This document shows positions 27,935 to 35,641 of a DNA stretch of 64,000 nucleotides, in pieces; positions within the stretch are counted from its first letter, which is position 1; every line of letters starts with the position of its first letter. The notes beneath the pieces are model-generated. The model had not been told where the DNA came from and searched no databases. It saw only the letters and a list, made by a program, of their open reading frames with translations. The translations under genes were made by a program, and so were the position numbers. The DNA comes from Halomonas sp. TA22. Its GTDB lineage: Bacteria; Pseudomonadota; Gammaproteobacteria; Pseudomonadales; Halomonadaceae. Location of the stretch: positions 3,490,517 through 3,554,516 of the forward strand of contig NZ_CP053108.1 of assembly GCF_013009075.1 (NCBI RefSeq), in the 5' to 3' direction.

Positions 27935-29305
27935 CTACCTGACCACCAGGCAATCCATTCCTTGCTGCTGGAGGCGATTGCAAGCGTTGCGTGCCTGGTT
28001 CTCTTCGAGATCGACAAGCCGGGCGCGGAACATCTTGTTTCCGCTGCTCGAACCGACCTCAGTGACCGCGACCCGCGCAGGAGCTTGATCTTGGTGAAGA
28101 TAGTTCATGGCGCGATCGGCCAGTACGCGCGCCTGATCGGCATCCTGGAAAGCGCCGATCTGTACCGCCCAGTCGCCGCCCTCCAGTGTCGAGTGGGAGA
28201 GCAGCGCCAGGATCGGATCGTCAGGCGAATTGTAGGGCGTATTCGGGCTCTGGGTGGAAGGCGTCGAGACGACTGACGGCGCCGATGCACGCGGCGTGGC
28301 ATCCAGGGCCAGATGCAGGTTGATCGGTTCGGCACCCGGTAGGGTCTGGACATTGGTTTCGGCAAGCGCCGGCTCCGGCTGGGCTTCGGCCTCATCCAGC
28401 GACGCGACCAGCTCATCGAGCTGCTGGGAGACATTGGTCTGCGCGACCCAGTCGTTCTGATCCTGCAGGGAGGCGCGCATGAAGCCCCGGTCGAGCAGCG
28501 TCATCATGTGGTCGTCCCGGGACTGGGCGGTAAAGCCGCCCATGACCACCGCCACCACACGCCTGCCATCACGCACCGCGGAGGTCGCCACGTTGAAGCC
28601 AGAAGCACGGATAAAGCCGGTCTTGAGGCCATCGGCACCCGGATAGTTGCGCAGCAGTCGGTTATGGCCGTTGATGGTCTGCCCGCGCCAGGTGAAGTTG
28701 GAGTTGGCGAAGTAGTGGTAATACTGAGGATAGTCGTTCATCAGCTGCATGGAGAGGGTCGCCAGATCACGCGCCGTGGAGGTCTGCAGCGGATCCGGCA
28801 GGCCGTTGGCGTTGCGAAAAAAGGTCTTCTGCATGCCCATGCTGCGCGCCTTGGCCGTCATCAACTCGGCGAACTGGCTCTCGGTACCGCCCAGCGCTTC
28901 GGCGATCACCACCGAGACATCATTGGCGGAACGGATGATCAGGGCGGGAATGGCATCTCTCACGGCGATTCTCTCGCCCGCGCGCACGCCCAGCTTGGAG
29001 GGCTGCATGGAGGCTGCATAGGCCGAGACGGGAAGCTCCTGATCGAGCCGTAGGCGCCCCTGCTCGATCGCCTCGAAGACCAGATAAAGCGTCATCATCT
29101 TGGTCAGCGATGCCGGGTAGCGTGTCTCGTCGGCGTTGGCGGAGTGCAGTACCTCACCGGTACCGGCATCAAGCACGATCGCGGCATAGCGCGGGTTGGC
29201 CTGGGCCTGGGCAGCGATACCCACGACCAGCAACATCATAAAAACGATCACACCAAGCACTTCAAGGCAGCGTGTTCTTATTGTCTTATGCACGTAGAGC
29301 ACCAT
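27935..29305 (-). CDS. D-alanyl-D-alanine carboxypeptidase with C-terminal SPOR domain
   Basis: 456 residues. A signal peptide or N-terminal anchor covers about 1-36. The penicillin-binding S11 domain has the three catalytic motifs: S66-LTK69, S126-A-N128 and K228-TG. A Pro/Ala/Thr-rich linker follows. The last roughly 80 residues (from GGDWAVQIGAFQD) form a SPOR domain that binds denuded septal glycan. It trims terminal D-alanine from peptidoglycan stem peptides in the periplasm, and the SPOR tail would direct it to the division site. Monocistronic. Confidence 0.93.
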   Translation of the reverse strand: MVLYVHKTIRTRCLEVLGVIVFMMLLVVGIAAQAQANPRYAAIVLDAGTGEVLHSANADETRYPASLTKMMTLYLVFEAIEQGRLRLDQELPVSAYAASMQPSKLGVRAGERIAVRDAIPALIIRSANDVSVVIAEALGGTESQFAELMTAKARSMGMQKTFFRNANGLPDPLQTSTARDLATLSMQLMNDYPQYYHYFANSNFTWRGQTINGHNRLLRNYPGADGLKTGFIRASGFNVATSAVRDGRRVVAVVMGGFTAQSRDDHMMTLLDRGFMRASLQDQNDWVAQTNVSQQLDELVASLDEAEAQPEPALAETNVQTLPGAEPINLHLALDATPRASAPSVVSTPSTQSPNTPYNSPDDPILALLSHSTLEGGDWAVQIGAFQDADQARVLADRAMNYLHQDQAPARVAVTEVGSSSGNKMFRARLVDLEENQARNACNRLQQQGMDCLVVR

Positions 29306-29484
29306 TCTTCATTCTTCTCGTATCCCCTGCAGCAGCCTTATCTTGGCGGCGCACCTTGACAGAATTTATTCCTTATAGCTAGCACCTGTCCAGACTATGT
29401 CGTACCGATTCGTAGGTCGATTCTCTACCGAAGGTAAATCCGCACGCAGGGCGATTTTTCTCCTCGACCAAAAGCGTAAAAAGG

Positions 29485-29901
29485 CTATTGAAGCTCGAGC
29501 GTGACGCGATAGCGAAAGGTCTGATCCTGGCAGCGCAACTCGGAGACGCAGGCAAACGGGGTCATGACGTGCAGATACCAGGTGCCGGTGTCGAGCGGGG
29601 TCTCGAGCCGGAAGTTACGGTAGCTTCCGCTCTCCCAATCACGAGCCACCTCGTTACCCGCTTCGTCCAGCAAGCGTGCATTGGGAGAGATGAAGCCACC
29701 ATCGGCGGGGAAAGTATGGCTCTCGAGCACCACGCTTGCAGGTGCCTCGAGGGTGAAGCGGAAGTAGCGCGAGCCAGGCGACATCACCTCGATGGATTGT
29801 CCAGGCGCGAGCGGAACGGCGCGAACCTCATGAACGGGGCCGCTGGCACAGCCAGTCACGACCAGAGCGAGCGCAAGCGCAGTGAGAAAGTGACGAAACA
29901 T
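29485..29901 (-). CDS. Small lipoprotein with a predicted beta-sandwich domain
   Basis: 138 residues. Signal peptide with lipobox VVTGC (C18). The mature part (PGQSIEVMSPGSRYFRFTLEAPASVVLESHTFPADGG and a C-terminal TWYLHVMTPF) resembles the bacterial pre-peptidase C-terminal/beta-jelly type of domain found in envelope proteins, but I do not recognise a specific family. Two cysteines near the C terminus (CVSELRC) may form a disulphide. Monocistronic and divergent from nothing nearby; function unknown. Confidence 0.7.
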   Translation of the reverse strand: MFRHFLTALALALVVTGCASGPVHEVRAVPLAPGQSIEVMSPGSRYFRFTLEAPASVVLESHTFPADGGFISPNARLLDEAGNEVARDWESGSYRNFRLETPLDTGTWYLHVMTPFACVSELRCQDQTFRYRVTLELQ

Positions 29902-30232
29902 GCGGTAGCCTCCCGGCGGGTACTACTGCAGCATAGCGCCCACCGGGGGCAAGAGGCGACCCTGTTCAGCTAAGAGAGTTAGTCAGCAGCGGCCGCGATA
30001 CTGTCGCGGTATCCGGGATGGCGGCAAGCGCGTCTTTGAGGCTGGAATGCTTGAAGAATCTTGTCAGTCCCATCACGGCGGCAGCTCAAGTGTTCTATTT
30101 ATCGGGTCGGCAGGGCGCGACATCTGGAGGCCATTATTGTACAAAATTGCGCAAATATGACATTACTGTATAAATAATCGCGATTCTCGTTCAACTTGTG
30201 CACAGCAAACGTAGCATCATGCGGACGGGAGG
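29902..30232. other. Intergenic region, no gene seen
   Basis: 331 bp between the lipoprotein start and the sensor kinase stop. It becomes AT-rich at about 30130-30180. No open frame with a ribosome site, no RNA gene and no strong terminator were recognised. Confidence 0.5.
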
Positions 30233-31633
30233 CTAGCGGGTGGCAGGTGCCACGCGGGAGGCGGGCAACCACACGACGGCCCGCAGCCCTCCGCCATCGC
30301 TTGCCTCGAGCGAGAGGCGGCCCCCATAAAGGTCCATGAGGTCGGTCACGATAGCCAGGCCCAACCCGGAGCCGGAGCGCCGCTGGTCGAGGCGTACGCC
30401 CCGCGCCAGTGCCGCGTCGCGCTGTTCGATGCTCATACCGGGGCCATCATCCTCGATGCACAGCTCTACCCCACCCCTCTCGTTTCCAGCGCGAAGCACC
30501 ACCCGCGACGATGCCCAGCGCAGGGCGTTCTCCAGCAGGTTGCCGAACAGCTCCTGCAGATCCTGAGGATCGATGTGTACATAGAGCGTCGGGGGAAGGT
30601 CATGTGACAACTCGATCCCGCGCCGTGCCGCCAATCGCTTGAGCCCCGCGAGCACCGGGCCGACCACTTCGGCGAGGCGTACCCGGCCGGTGAAGATGGC
30701 ACCCCCGGCAGCTGAAGCGCGGGCGAGATGATGGCGCACCGCGTCGTCGATACGCGCAAGCTCCGCCTGGATCTGATGGCGCGAGGCCTCGGGATAGTGC
30801 TCGGAGAGCGTCTGCAGCACGCTGACCGGCGTCTTGAGCGCATGGGCGAGATTGCCCGCGGCGTGACGCCCGCGCTCGATCAGCCGCCGGTCGCGCTCGA
30901 GCACGCCATTCATCGCCCCGGCCAGGCTCGCCAATTCGCCGGGCAGCCGGGTATCAAGCCGCTCGGCGTCGCCACGCTCCACTTCCCGCAGGTTGGCATG
31001 CATGCGACGCAGCGGTGCCAGTCCCCAACGCACCTGGGCGGCAAGTCCCGCCAGCAGCAAGCCAGCCAGCGCCAGCAGCGAAAGTGTAATCAACCGCTCG
31101 AAGCGATCCACCTCGGCATCCAGCTCCTGGCGAGACGCCGCCATGCTGACGTGCAGCACCTCATCGAGCCCCGCCAGGCGAATGTCGCGCTCGACGATCC
31201 GCACCGGCAAGCCGCGCGGACCCAGGGAGTCGCGGATATCGATGCCCGATACGTGGCTCACCGGCAGACGCTGATCCCACAACGAGCGTGACGTGAGAGC
31301 AAGCTCACCCCCGTCGGTGATCTGCCAGTACCAGCCGGAGAAGACCCGTTCGAAGCGCGCATCTCCCAGCGAGCGAGCCTGCCCCAGACGCCCCTCGACG
31401 GCATCGTAGTCGACGCCGGTGAGCACCACGTTGAGCAGCGAGGTGAGTCGCTCGTCGTAGGCGGCGGTGACCGCCGCGCGGAAGTTGTAGGCCAGTCCGA
31501 CCCCAGCCAGCGGCAGGACGATCACCACGAGCAACAGCGAGGCACCGAGCAGCCGTACGCCAATCGGCGCATGGGTCAAGCGCTCGGTACAGTGGCGACG
31601 AAAGCGCCTCAGCGACGCACGCAGGCGCGTCAT
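30233..31633 (-). CDS. Sensor histidine kinase (PhoQ/QseC-like)
   Basis: 466 residues. Two membrane segments (about 25-48 and 182-200) flank a periplasmic sensor of about 130 residues, then a HAMP region (200-250), a dimerisation helix with phospho-acceptor H264 in NLAHALKTPVSVL, and an ATPase domain with the N box NLLENALRWA, G1 EDDGPGM and G2 GSGLGLAIV. It overlaps the response-regulator gene by four bases and is last in the leftward PepSY-regulator-kinase operon. The ligand is unknown; cationic peptides or metals are common for this subfamily. Confidence 0.92.
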   Translation of the reverse strand: MTRLRASLRRFRRHCTERLTHAPIGVRLLGASLLLVVIVLPLAGVGLAYNFRAAVTAAYDERLTSLLNVVLTGVDYDAVEGRLGQARSLGDARFERVFSGWYWQITDGGELALTSRSLWDQRLPVSHVSGIDIRDSLGPRGLPVRIVERDIRLAGLDEVLHVSMAASRQELDAEVDRFERLITLSLLALAGLLLAGLAAQVRWGLAPLRRMHANLREVERGDAERLDTRLPGELASLAGAMNGVLERDRRLIERGRHAAGNLAHALKTPVSVLQTLSEHYPEASRHQIQAELARIDDAVRHHLARASAAGGAIFTGRVRLAEVVGPVLAGLKRLAARRGIELSHDLPPTLYVHIDPQDLQELFGNLLENALRWASSRVVLRAGNERGGVELCIEDDGPGMSIEQRDAALARGVRLDQRRSGSGLGLAIVTDLMDLYGGRLSLEASDGGGLRAVVWLPASRVAPATR

Positions 31634-32298
31634 GTCGAGGCGGCCTCGACCAGACGATACCCTTGGCCACGCAGCGTCTCGATGCGCTGGCTGCCGAGCT
31701 TGCGCCGCAGCCGGCTGATCTGCACGTCGATGACGTTGGAGTCGGGTTCGTGATCGCGATCGTAGACGTGTTCGGCAAGTTCGCTGCGACTGACGATGCG
31801 CGGTGCGGCATGGATCAGGTAGGCCAGCAGCCGCGACTCCTGAGCGGTCAACGTCACTGGCCGGCCAGCAAGCGTCACGCTGCCACTATGAGTATCGAAG
31901 GTCAGCTCGCCGACCTTGAGCAGCGGATGGGCGTGGCCGTGGCTACGGCGGACCAAAGCACGTAGCCGGAACAGCACCTCGGCACTCTCGAAGGGCTTGG
32001 TGACATAGTCGTCGGCCCCTGCAGAGAAGCCCGCCGCCTTGTCCGACCAGCGCTCTCGGGCGGTCAGCACCAGCACCGGCAGATCGATGCCGTCGTCACG
32101 CCATGCCGCCAGCCAGCGGGTGCCATCGCCATCGGGCAGGCCGAGATCGAGGATCACCGCATCGTAGCGCTCGGTACGTACCAGAAAATCCGCCTCGGTC
32201 CCGGTAGCGGCATGCTCGAGCAACAGCCCGGCATCGGCCAGGGATACCGTCAGGGCATCGGCCAGCGCGCGATCATCCTCTACCAGCAATACCTTCAT
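31630..32298 (-). CDS. OmpR/PhoP-family response regulator
   Basis: 222 residues. The receiver domain (1-115) has the acidic pocket EDD at 8-10, phospho-acceptor D51 in VILDLGLPDGDG and K101 in DDYVTKPFE. The winged-helix DNA-binding domain (about 128-220) ends SNVIDVQISRLRRKLGSQRIETLRGQGYRLV. It is coupled by four-base overlaps to the PepSY gene before it and the kinase after it. Likely binds the GATGAA direct repeats at 32701 and 33296, autoregulating this operon and activating the PepSY genes. Confidence 0.93.
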   Translation of the reverse strand: MKVLLVEDDRALADALTVSLADAGLLLEHAATGTEADFLVRTERYDAVILDLGLPDGDGTRWLAAWRDDGIDLPVLVLTARERWSDKAAGFSAGADDYVTKPFESAEVLFRLRALVRRSHGHAHPLLKVGELTFDTHSGSVTLAGRPVTLTAQESRLLAYLIHAAPRIVSRSELAEHVYDRDHEPDSNVIDVQISRLRRKLGSQRIETLRGQGYRLVEAAST

Positions 32299-32678
32299 CG
32301 GCGCCTCATTGCGTTGACGTTTACCCCCTCGATGCCGATCAGTTCGCCACTCACCGCATCGAATTCGAACTCCACGATCTGCCCCTGGGGACCGATCATC
32401 TCGACTTCATAGACCAGTATGCCATCCTCGCGCTCCAGCTCGACCTCGAGCACTCGCCCCTCGTAGTGCGCCTCCAGCCAATCAAGGATCACCGGCAGCG
32501 CGACGATGCGTCCCGCTCTCACCTCGCCATGCAGGTCGCGCCAGTGCTCATCGGCTGCTAGCGGAGCGGCGAACAGCGTCAGCACGCCAGCATGGCATAC
32601 CAGGAAGGCTGCCAGCAGCAGAGGGCGAAGCCCAGCGATCTGGCCGCGAAGCGCGAGAAAAAAGCGTGAGGGAGTCAT
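32295..32678 (-). CDS. PepSY-domain protein, first gene of the two-component operon
   Basis: 127 residues with a signal peptide or N-terminal anchor (about 15-42, ending near PLAADEHW). The remainder is one PepSY domain with VALPVILDWLEAHYEGRVLEVELEREDGILVYEVEMI. PepSY modules are thought to bind peptides or inhibit periplasmic proteases. As lead gene upstream of the regulator and kinase it may modulate signal sensing. Its start overlaps no other gene; the 125-bp gap to the divergent PepSY gene holds the shared operator. Confidence 0.85.
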   Translation of the reverse strand: MTPSRFFLALRGQIAGLRPLLLAAFLVCHAGVLTLFAAPLAADEHWRDLHGEVRAGRIVALPVILDWLEAHYEGRVLEVELEREDGILVYEVEMIGPQGQIVEFEFDAVSGELIGIEGVNVNAMRRR

Positions 32679-32700
32679 CAGCCAAGGGTGTCACGACACA

Positions 32701-32717
32701 GATGAATGAAAGATGAA
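32701..32717. promoter_or_regulatory. Direct-repeat operator GATGAA-N5-GATGAA in the divergent PepSY region
   Basis: GATGAA at 32701-32706 and again at 32712-32717, an 11-bp period typical of tandem OmpR-family monomer sites. The same arrangement recurs at 33296-33312 before the next PepSY gene, with 16 of 17 bases identical. Recognition by the regulator at 31630 is inferred. Confidence 0.65.
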
Positions 32718-32803
32718 CGGCACTGTCAGGCCCGTGCAAGATCGTACCTGCTATAACGTGACGAACCCGCAAGCGAAACGATATCCACGTCAAAGGAGAG
32801 ATC

Positions 32804-33280
32804 ATGATGACACTCAAGCGACTGCTGATCGCCCCCACCGCCGCCCTCGCACTTGCCGCAGGCGGCCTTGTCCATGCCGATGAGCGTATCGCGCTCGATC
32901 AGCTCGACACCATCATCGAGCACGCCAGCGCCTTCGGTTTCACCCATTATGAGGAGATCGAGGCCAAGAGCGGCGACAGCGTCGAGATCGAGGGGTGGCT
33001 CGATGACGAGTGGCATGCCGACGTGCGCCTCTCGTTGCGTGACGGCCAGACCCTCGAGGAGGAGCGCAAGCGCCTGGTGAGCGGCGCCTGGGGGATGAGC
33101 GAGGAGGACCTGCGGCTCGCCTTCCGCCTCGCCGCCGACGAGGGCATGCAGGCGTTCGAAGAGATCGAGATCAAGCAGACCGGCGTCATCGAGATCGAGG
33201 GCTTTGATGCCTCCGGGCGCGAGCTCGAGATCACCCTGCGCCAGGGCAGCGACACGGTGTCACGGGTCGAGCGCGATTGA
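32804..33280 (+). CDS. Exported PepSY-repeat protein A
   Basis: 158 residues. Signal peptide about 1-24 (ALALAAGGLVHA-DER). The mature protein is acidic and contains two PepSY-like repeats: IDL-type HYEEIEAKSGDSVEIEGWLDDEWHADV and AFEEIEIKQTGVIEIEGFDASGRELEI. GGAGA precedes the ATG. Paralogue of the protein at 33418. Both are preceded by the GATGAA direct repeat, so both are probably induced by the adjacent two-component system. Function unknown; a periplasmic signal dampener or stress protein is plausible. Confidence 0.85.
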   Translation: MMTLKRLLIAPTAALALAAGGLVHADERIALDQLDTIIEHASAFGFTHYEEIEAKSGDSVEIEGWLDDEWHADVRLSLRDGQTLEEERKRLVSGAWGMSEEDLRLAFRLAADEGMQAFEEIEIKQTGVIEIEGFDASGRELEITLRQGSDTVSRVERD

Positions 33281-33289
33281 GCGACGACT

Positions 33290-33312
33290 GATGAAGATGA
33301 ACGAAAGATGAA
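33290..33312. promoter_or_regulatory. Triple GATGAA operator before the second PepSY gene
   Basis: GATGAA occurs at 33290-33295, 33296-33301 and 33307-33312; the last two have the same five-base spacing as the site at 32701-32717. It lies about 105 bp before the ATG at 33418. Inferred target of the neighbouring OmpR-type regulator. Confidence 0.62.
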
Positions 33313-33417
33313 CGACTCGCTCAGCTTGCCGACAGGTGAGCCTGCGTAGAAAGGTAACTGCCGGCCGGACGCCGGCGACCGATACCCGGTTCGATAGCAA
33401 TATCAAGGAGCATCGAC

Positions 33418-33882
33418 ATGAAGCGACTCACACTATTGGCAGTTCCCCTGGCATTCGCCGGTTTCTCCAGCCTGGCACTGGCCAACGACACGGTGACACT
33501 GGATGAGCTCAACACCCTGCTCGACAGCGCCGACCAGCATTTCAGTCACTATGACGACATCGAAGTCGACGATTCGCGTCTGGAGATCGAGGGCTGGCGC
33601 GAGGACGGCACCAAGCTCGAGATGGACCTGCAACTCGCCGACGGCAGCGTGAGCAAGGAGGAGGAAGGGCGCAGCGGTGACATTCCCGACTGGAGTCTAA
33701 GTGGCGATGAGGTGCGTCAGGCGCTGGAAGTGGCCCAGCAGGAGGGCCTGCAGCGCTTCAAGGAATTCGACGCCGACGATGACGGCCATGTCGATATCGA
33801 AGGCTACGACGATCAGGATCGTGAAATCGAGATTCGCCTCAACAGCAGCGACTTCTCGGTGATCGACGTCGAGCGCGACTGA
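33418..33882 (+). CDS. Exported PepSY-repeat protein B
   Basis: 154 residues, signal peptide about 1-22 (SLALA-NDT). Two PepSY-like repeats match protein A in layout: HYDDIEVDDSRLEIEGWREDGTKLEM and RFKEFDADDDGHVDIEGYDDQDREIEI; both end in VERD. Very acidic (many Asp and Glu), as expected for a periplasmic protein of a halophile. AAGGAG precedes the ATG. Its own operator and a terminator downstream indicate a separate transcription unit. Confidence 0.85.
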   Translation: MKRLTLLAVPLAFAGFSSLALANDTVTLDELNTLLDSADQHFSHYDDIEVDDSRLEIEGWREDGTKLEMDLQLADGSVSKEEEGRSGDIPDWSLSGDEVRQALEVAQQEGLQRFKEFDADDDGHVDIEGYDDQDREIEIRLNSSDFSVIDVERD

Positions 33883-33914
33883 TCCGTGACGCAGTAAGCG
33901 TTAGCGAGAGACAC

Positions 33915-33940
33915 GCGGCCAGGGCAGATGCCCTGGCCGC
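33915..33940 (+). terminator. Hairpin after the PepSY B gene
   Basis: GCGGCCAGGGCA at 33915-33926 pairs with TGCCCTGGCCGC at 33929-33940. A T-poor tail follows, so it is a strong hairpin but only a moderate intrinsic terminator. Confidence 0.55.
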
Positions 33941-34133
33941 TTGCGCTGCCCGCTTGCTGTCACCGTCTTCCTCTCCTAGGGTGAGAGTGACCTGACGATT
34001 CATTACCGTGACACTCCTCCCGCCACAGGCTAGCGACTGCTGACCTAGTGGCGCAGCGCATGCCCAAGGAGACGATGGCGGCAACCGTTCGCCATCATGG
34101 GGGCAGGAGACCCGAGAACAAGGAACCGGCATA

Positions 34134-34643
34134 ATGGAATATTCCGAGTACTCCCCCGACGAGACGATCATCGTCAATGTCATCCTGAACGGTGAAGCGG
34201 CCACGCTTAAGGTCGCTCCCAACGCGATCCTGCTCGATGTGCTGCGCGAGCAGCTTCATCTGGGTGGCACCAAGAAGGGCTGCGATCATGGCCAGTGCGG
34301 CGCCTGCACGGTGCACGTCGATGGCAAGCCCATCAACGCCTGCCTGCGCCTGGCGGCAATGTGCGAAGGACAGCACATCACCACCATCGAAGGGCTGGCC
34401 CGGGACGGCGCGATGCATCCGGTACAGCAGGCCTTTCTCGATCACGATGCATTCCAGTGCGGCTACTGTACGCCGGGTCAGATCATGACCGCCGTGGCAC
34501 TGCTCGATGATCCGCATGTGGCCAGCGACGACGCCTCGGTACGCGAGGCGATGAGCGGCAATATCTGCCGCTGCGGGGCCTACCGCAATATTCTCGCAGC
34601 GGTGCAGGATGCCCGCGTGCGTCAAGGGAAGGGAGCGTCATGA
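34134..34643 (+). CDS. [2Fe-2S] subunit of a PaoABC/YagTSR-like molybdenum hydroxylase
   Basis: 169 residues. The N-terminal ferredoxin-like domain binds one cluster (GCDHGQCGACTVHVDGKPINAC). The C-terminal helical domain binds the other (CGYCTPGQI and NICRCGAY). It passes electrons between the molybdenum and FAD subunits. Unlike E. coli PaoA, no Tat leader is visible, so this enzyme is probably cytoplasmic. ATGA overlap with the FAD subunit gene. A 250-bp leader with an inverted repeat (GATGGCG at 34074-34080, CGCCATC at 34090-34096) precedes it. Confidence 0.9.
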   Translation: MEYSEYSPDETIIVNVILNGEAATLKVAPNAILLDVLREQLHLGGTKKGCDHGQCGACTVHVDGKPINACLRLAAMCEGQHITTIEGLARDGAMHPVQQAFLDHDAFQCGYCTPGQIMTAVALLDDPHVASDDASVREAMSGNICRCGAYRNILAAVQDARVRQGKGAS

Positions 34644-35641
34644 AAACCTTCGCCTTTGCCCATGCCGATAGCGTCGAAGGCGCCGTCAGTGCCCATCAGA
34701 GCGATGTCAGCGGCGTCTTCGTGGCTGGCGGCACCACCCTGCTCGACCTGGTCAAGCTCGACGTGATGCGTCCGGGGCGCATCGTCGATATCAATTCGTT
34801 GCCACTCAAGCGTGTGGAGCGGCTGAACGATGGCCGCCTGCGCATCGGCGCGCTCGTCACCAACAGTGCGCTTGCCTATCACCCCGAGGTGACCCAACAC
34901 TACCCGCTGCTCTCCCAGGCGACGCTTGCCGGAGCCTCGACGCAGCTGCGCAACATGGCCACCACTGCCGGCAATATCATGCAGCGCACCCGTTGTCCCT
35001 ACTTCCGCGATGTCAGCGCAGCCTGCAACAAACGCGCCCCCGGTACCGGCTGCGACGCCATGCATGGCCACAACCGCCTGCATGCCGTACTAGGCGGCAG
35101 CGAAGCCTGCGTGGCCACCCACCCCTCAGACATGTGCGTGGCCCTGGCGGCGATCGGCGCGACCCTGACGCTGAGCGGCCCGGACGGCGAGCGCGAGGTC
35201 GCCTTCGCCGACTTCCACCGCCTGCCCGGCGATACGCCACATCGCGAGCACGAACTCGAGTCCGGCGAACTGATCACCGCGATCACGCTGGATGCGCCTC
35301 TCGTTCCGCAAGGTGCGGTCTATCTCAAGCTGCGCGACCGCTCATCCTACGAGTTCGCCCTGGCCTCGGCCGGGGTCATGCTGTCGCTGGATGGCGAGAT
35401 GATCGGCGAGGCGAGAGTGGCGCTCGGCGGCGTCGCCACCAAGCCTTGGCGTTGCCATGAGGCCGAGGCCATGCTCGAGGGCCAGCCCGCCAAGCCGGAG
35501 ACCTTCGCCAAGGCTGCGGAGGTGGCGCTTGCCGATGCGCAGCCGCTCTCCCATAACGCCTTCAAGATACCGCTGGCACGCCAGGCGATCGTACGCGGCC
35601 TGCGTGATGCTGCGCGCAGTGCCAAGGAGGGCCAGGCATGA
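34640..35641 (+). CDS. FAD subunit of the PaoABC-like molybdenum hydroxylase
   Basis: 333 residues. The FAD-binding PCMH-type domain has VAGGTTLLDLVKLDVMRP and LAGASTQLRNMATTAGNIMQRTRC. A cysteine-rich insert (RCPYFRDVSAACNKRAPGTGC and later EACVATHPSDM) matches the extra [4Fe-4S] cluster of PaoB. Together with the flanking subunits it forms an aldehyde-oxidising enzyme using FAD as final cofactor; the substrate range is not readable from sequence. Start and stop overlap both neighbours by four bases. Confidence 0.9.
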   Translation: MKTFAFAHADSVEGAVSAHQSDVSGVFVAGGTTLLDLVKLDVMRPGRIVDINSLPLKRVERLNDGRLRIGALVTNSALAYHPEVTQHYPLLSQATLAGASTQLRNMATTAGNIMQRTRCPYFRDVSAACNKRAPGTGCDAMHGHNRLHAVLGGSEACVATHPSDMCVALAAIGATLTLSGPDGEREVAFADFHRLPGDTPHREHELESGELITAITLDAPLVPQGAVYLKLRDRSSYEFALASAGVMLSLDGEMIGEARVALGGVATKPWRCHEAEAMLEGQPAKPETFAKAAEVALADAQPLSHNAFKIPLARQAIVRGLRDAARSAKEGQA

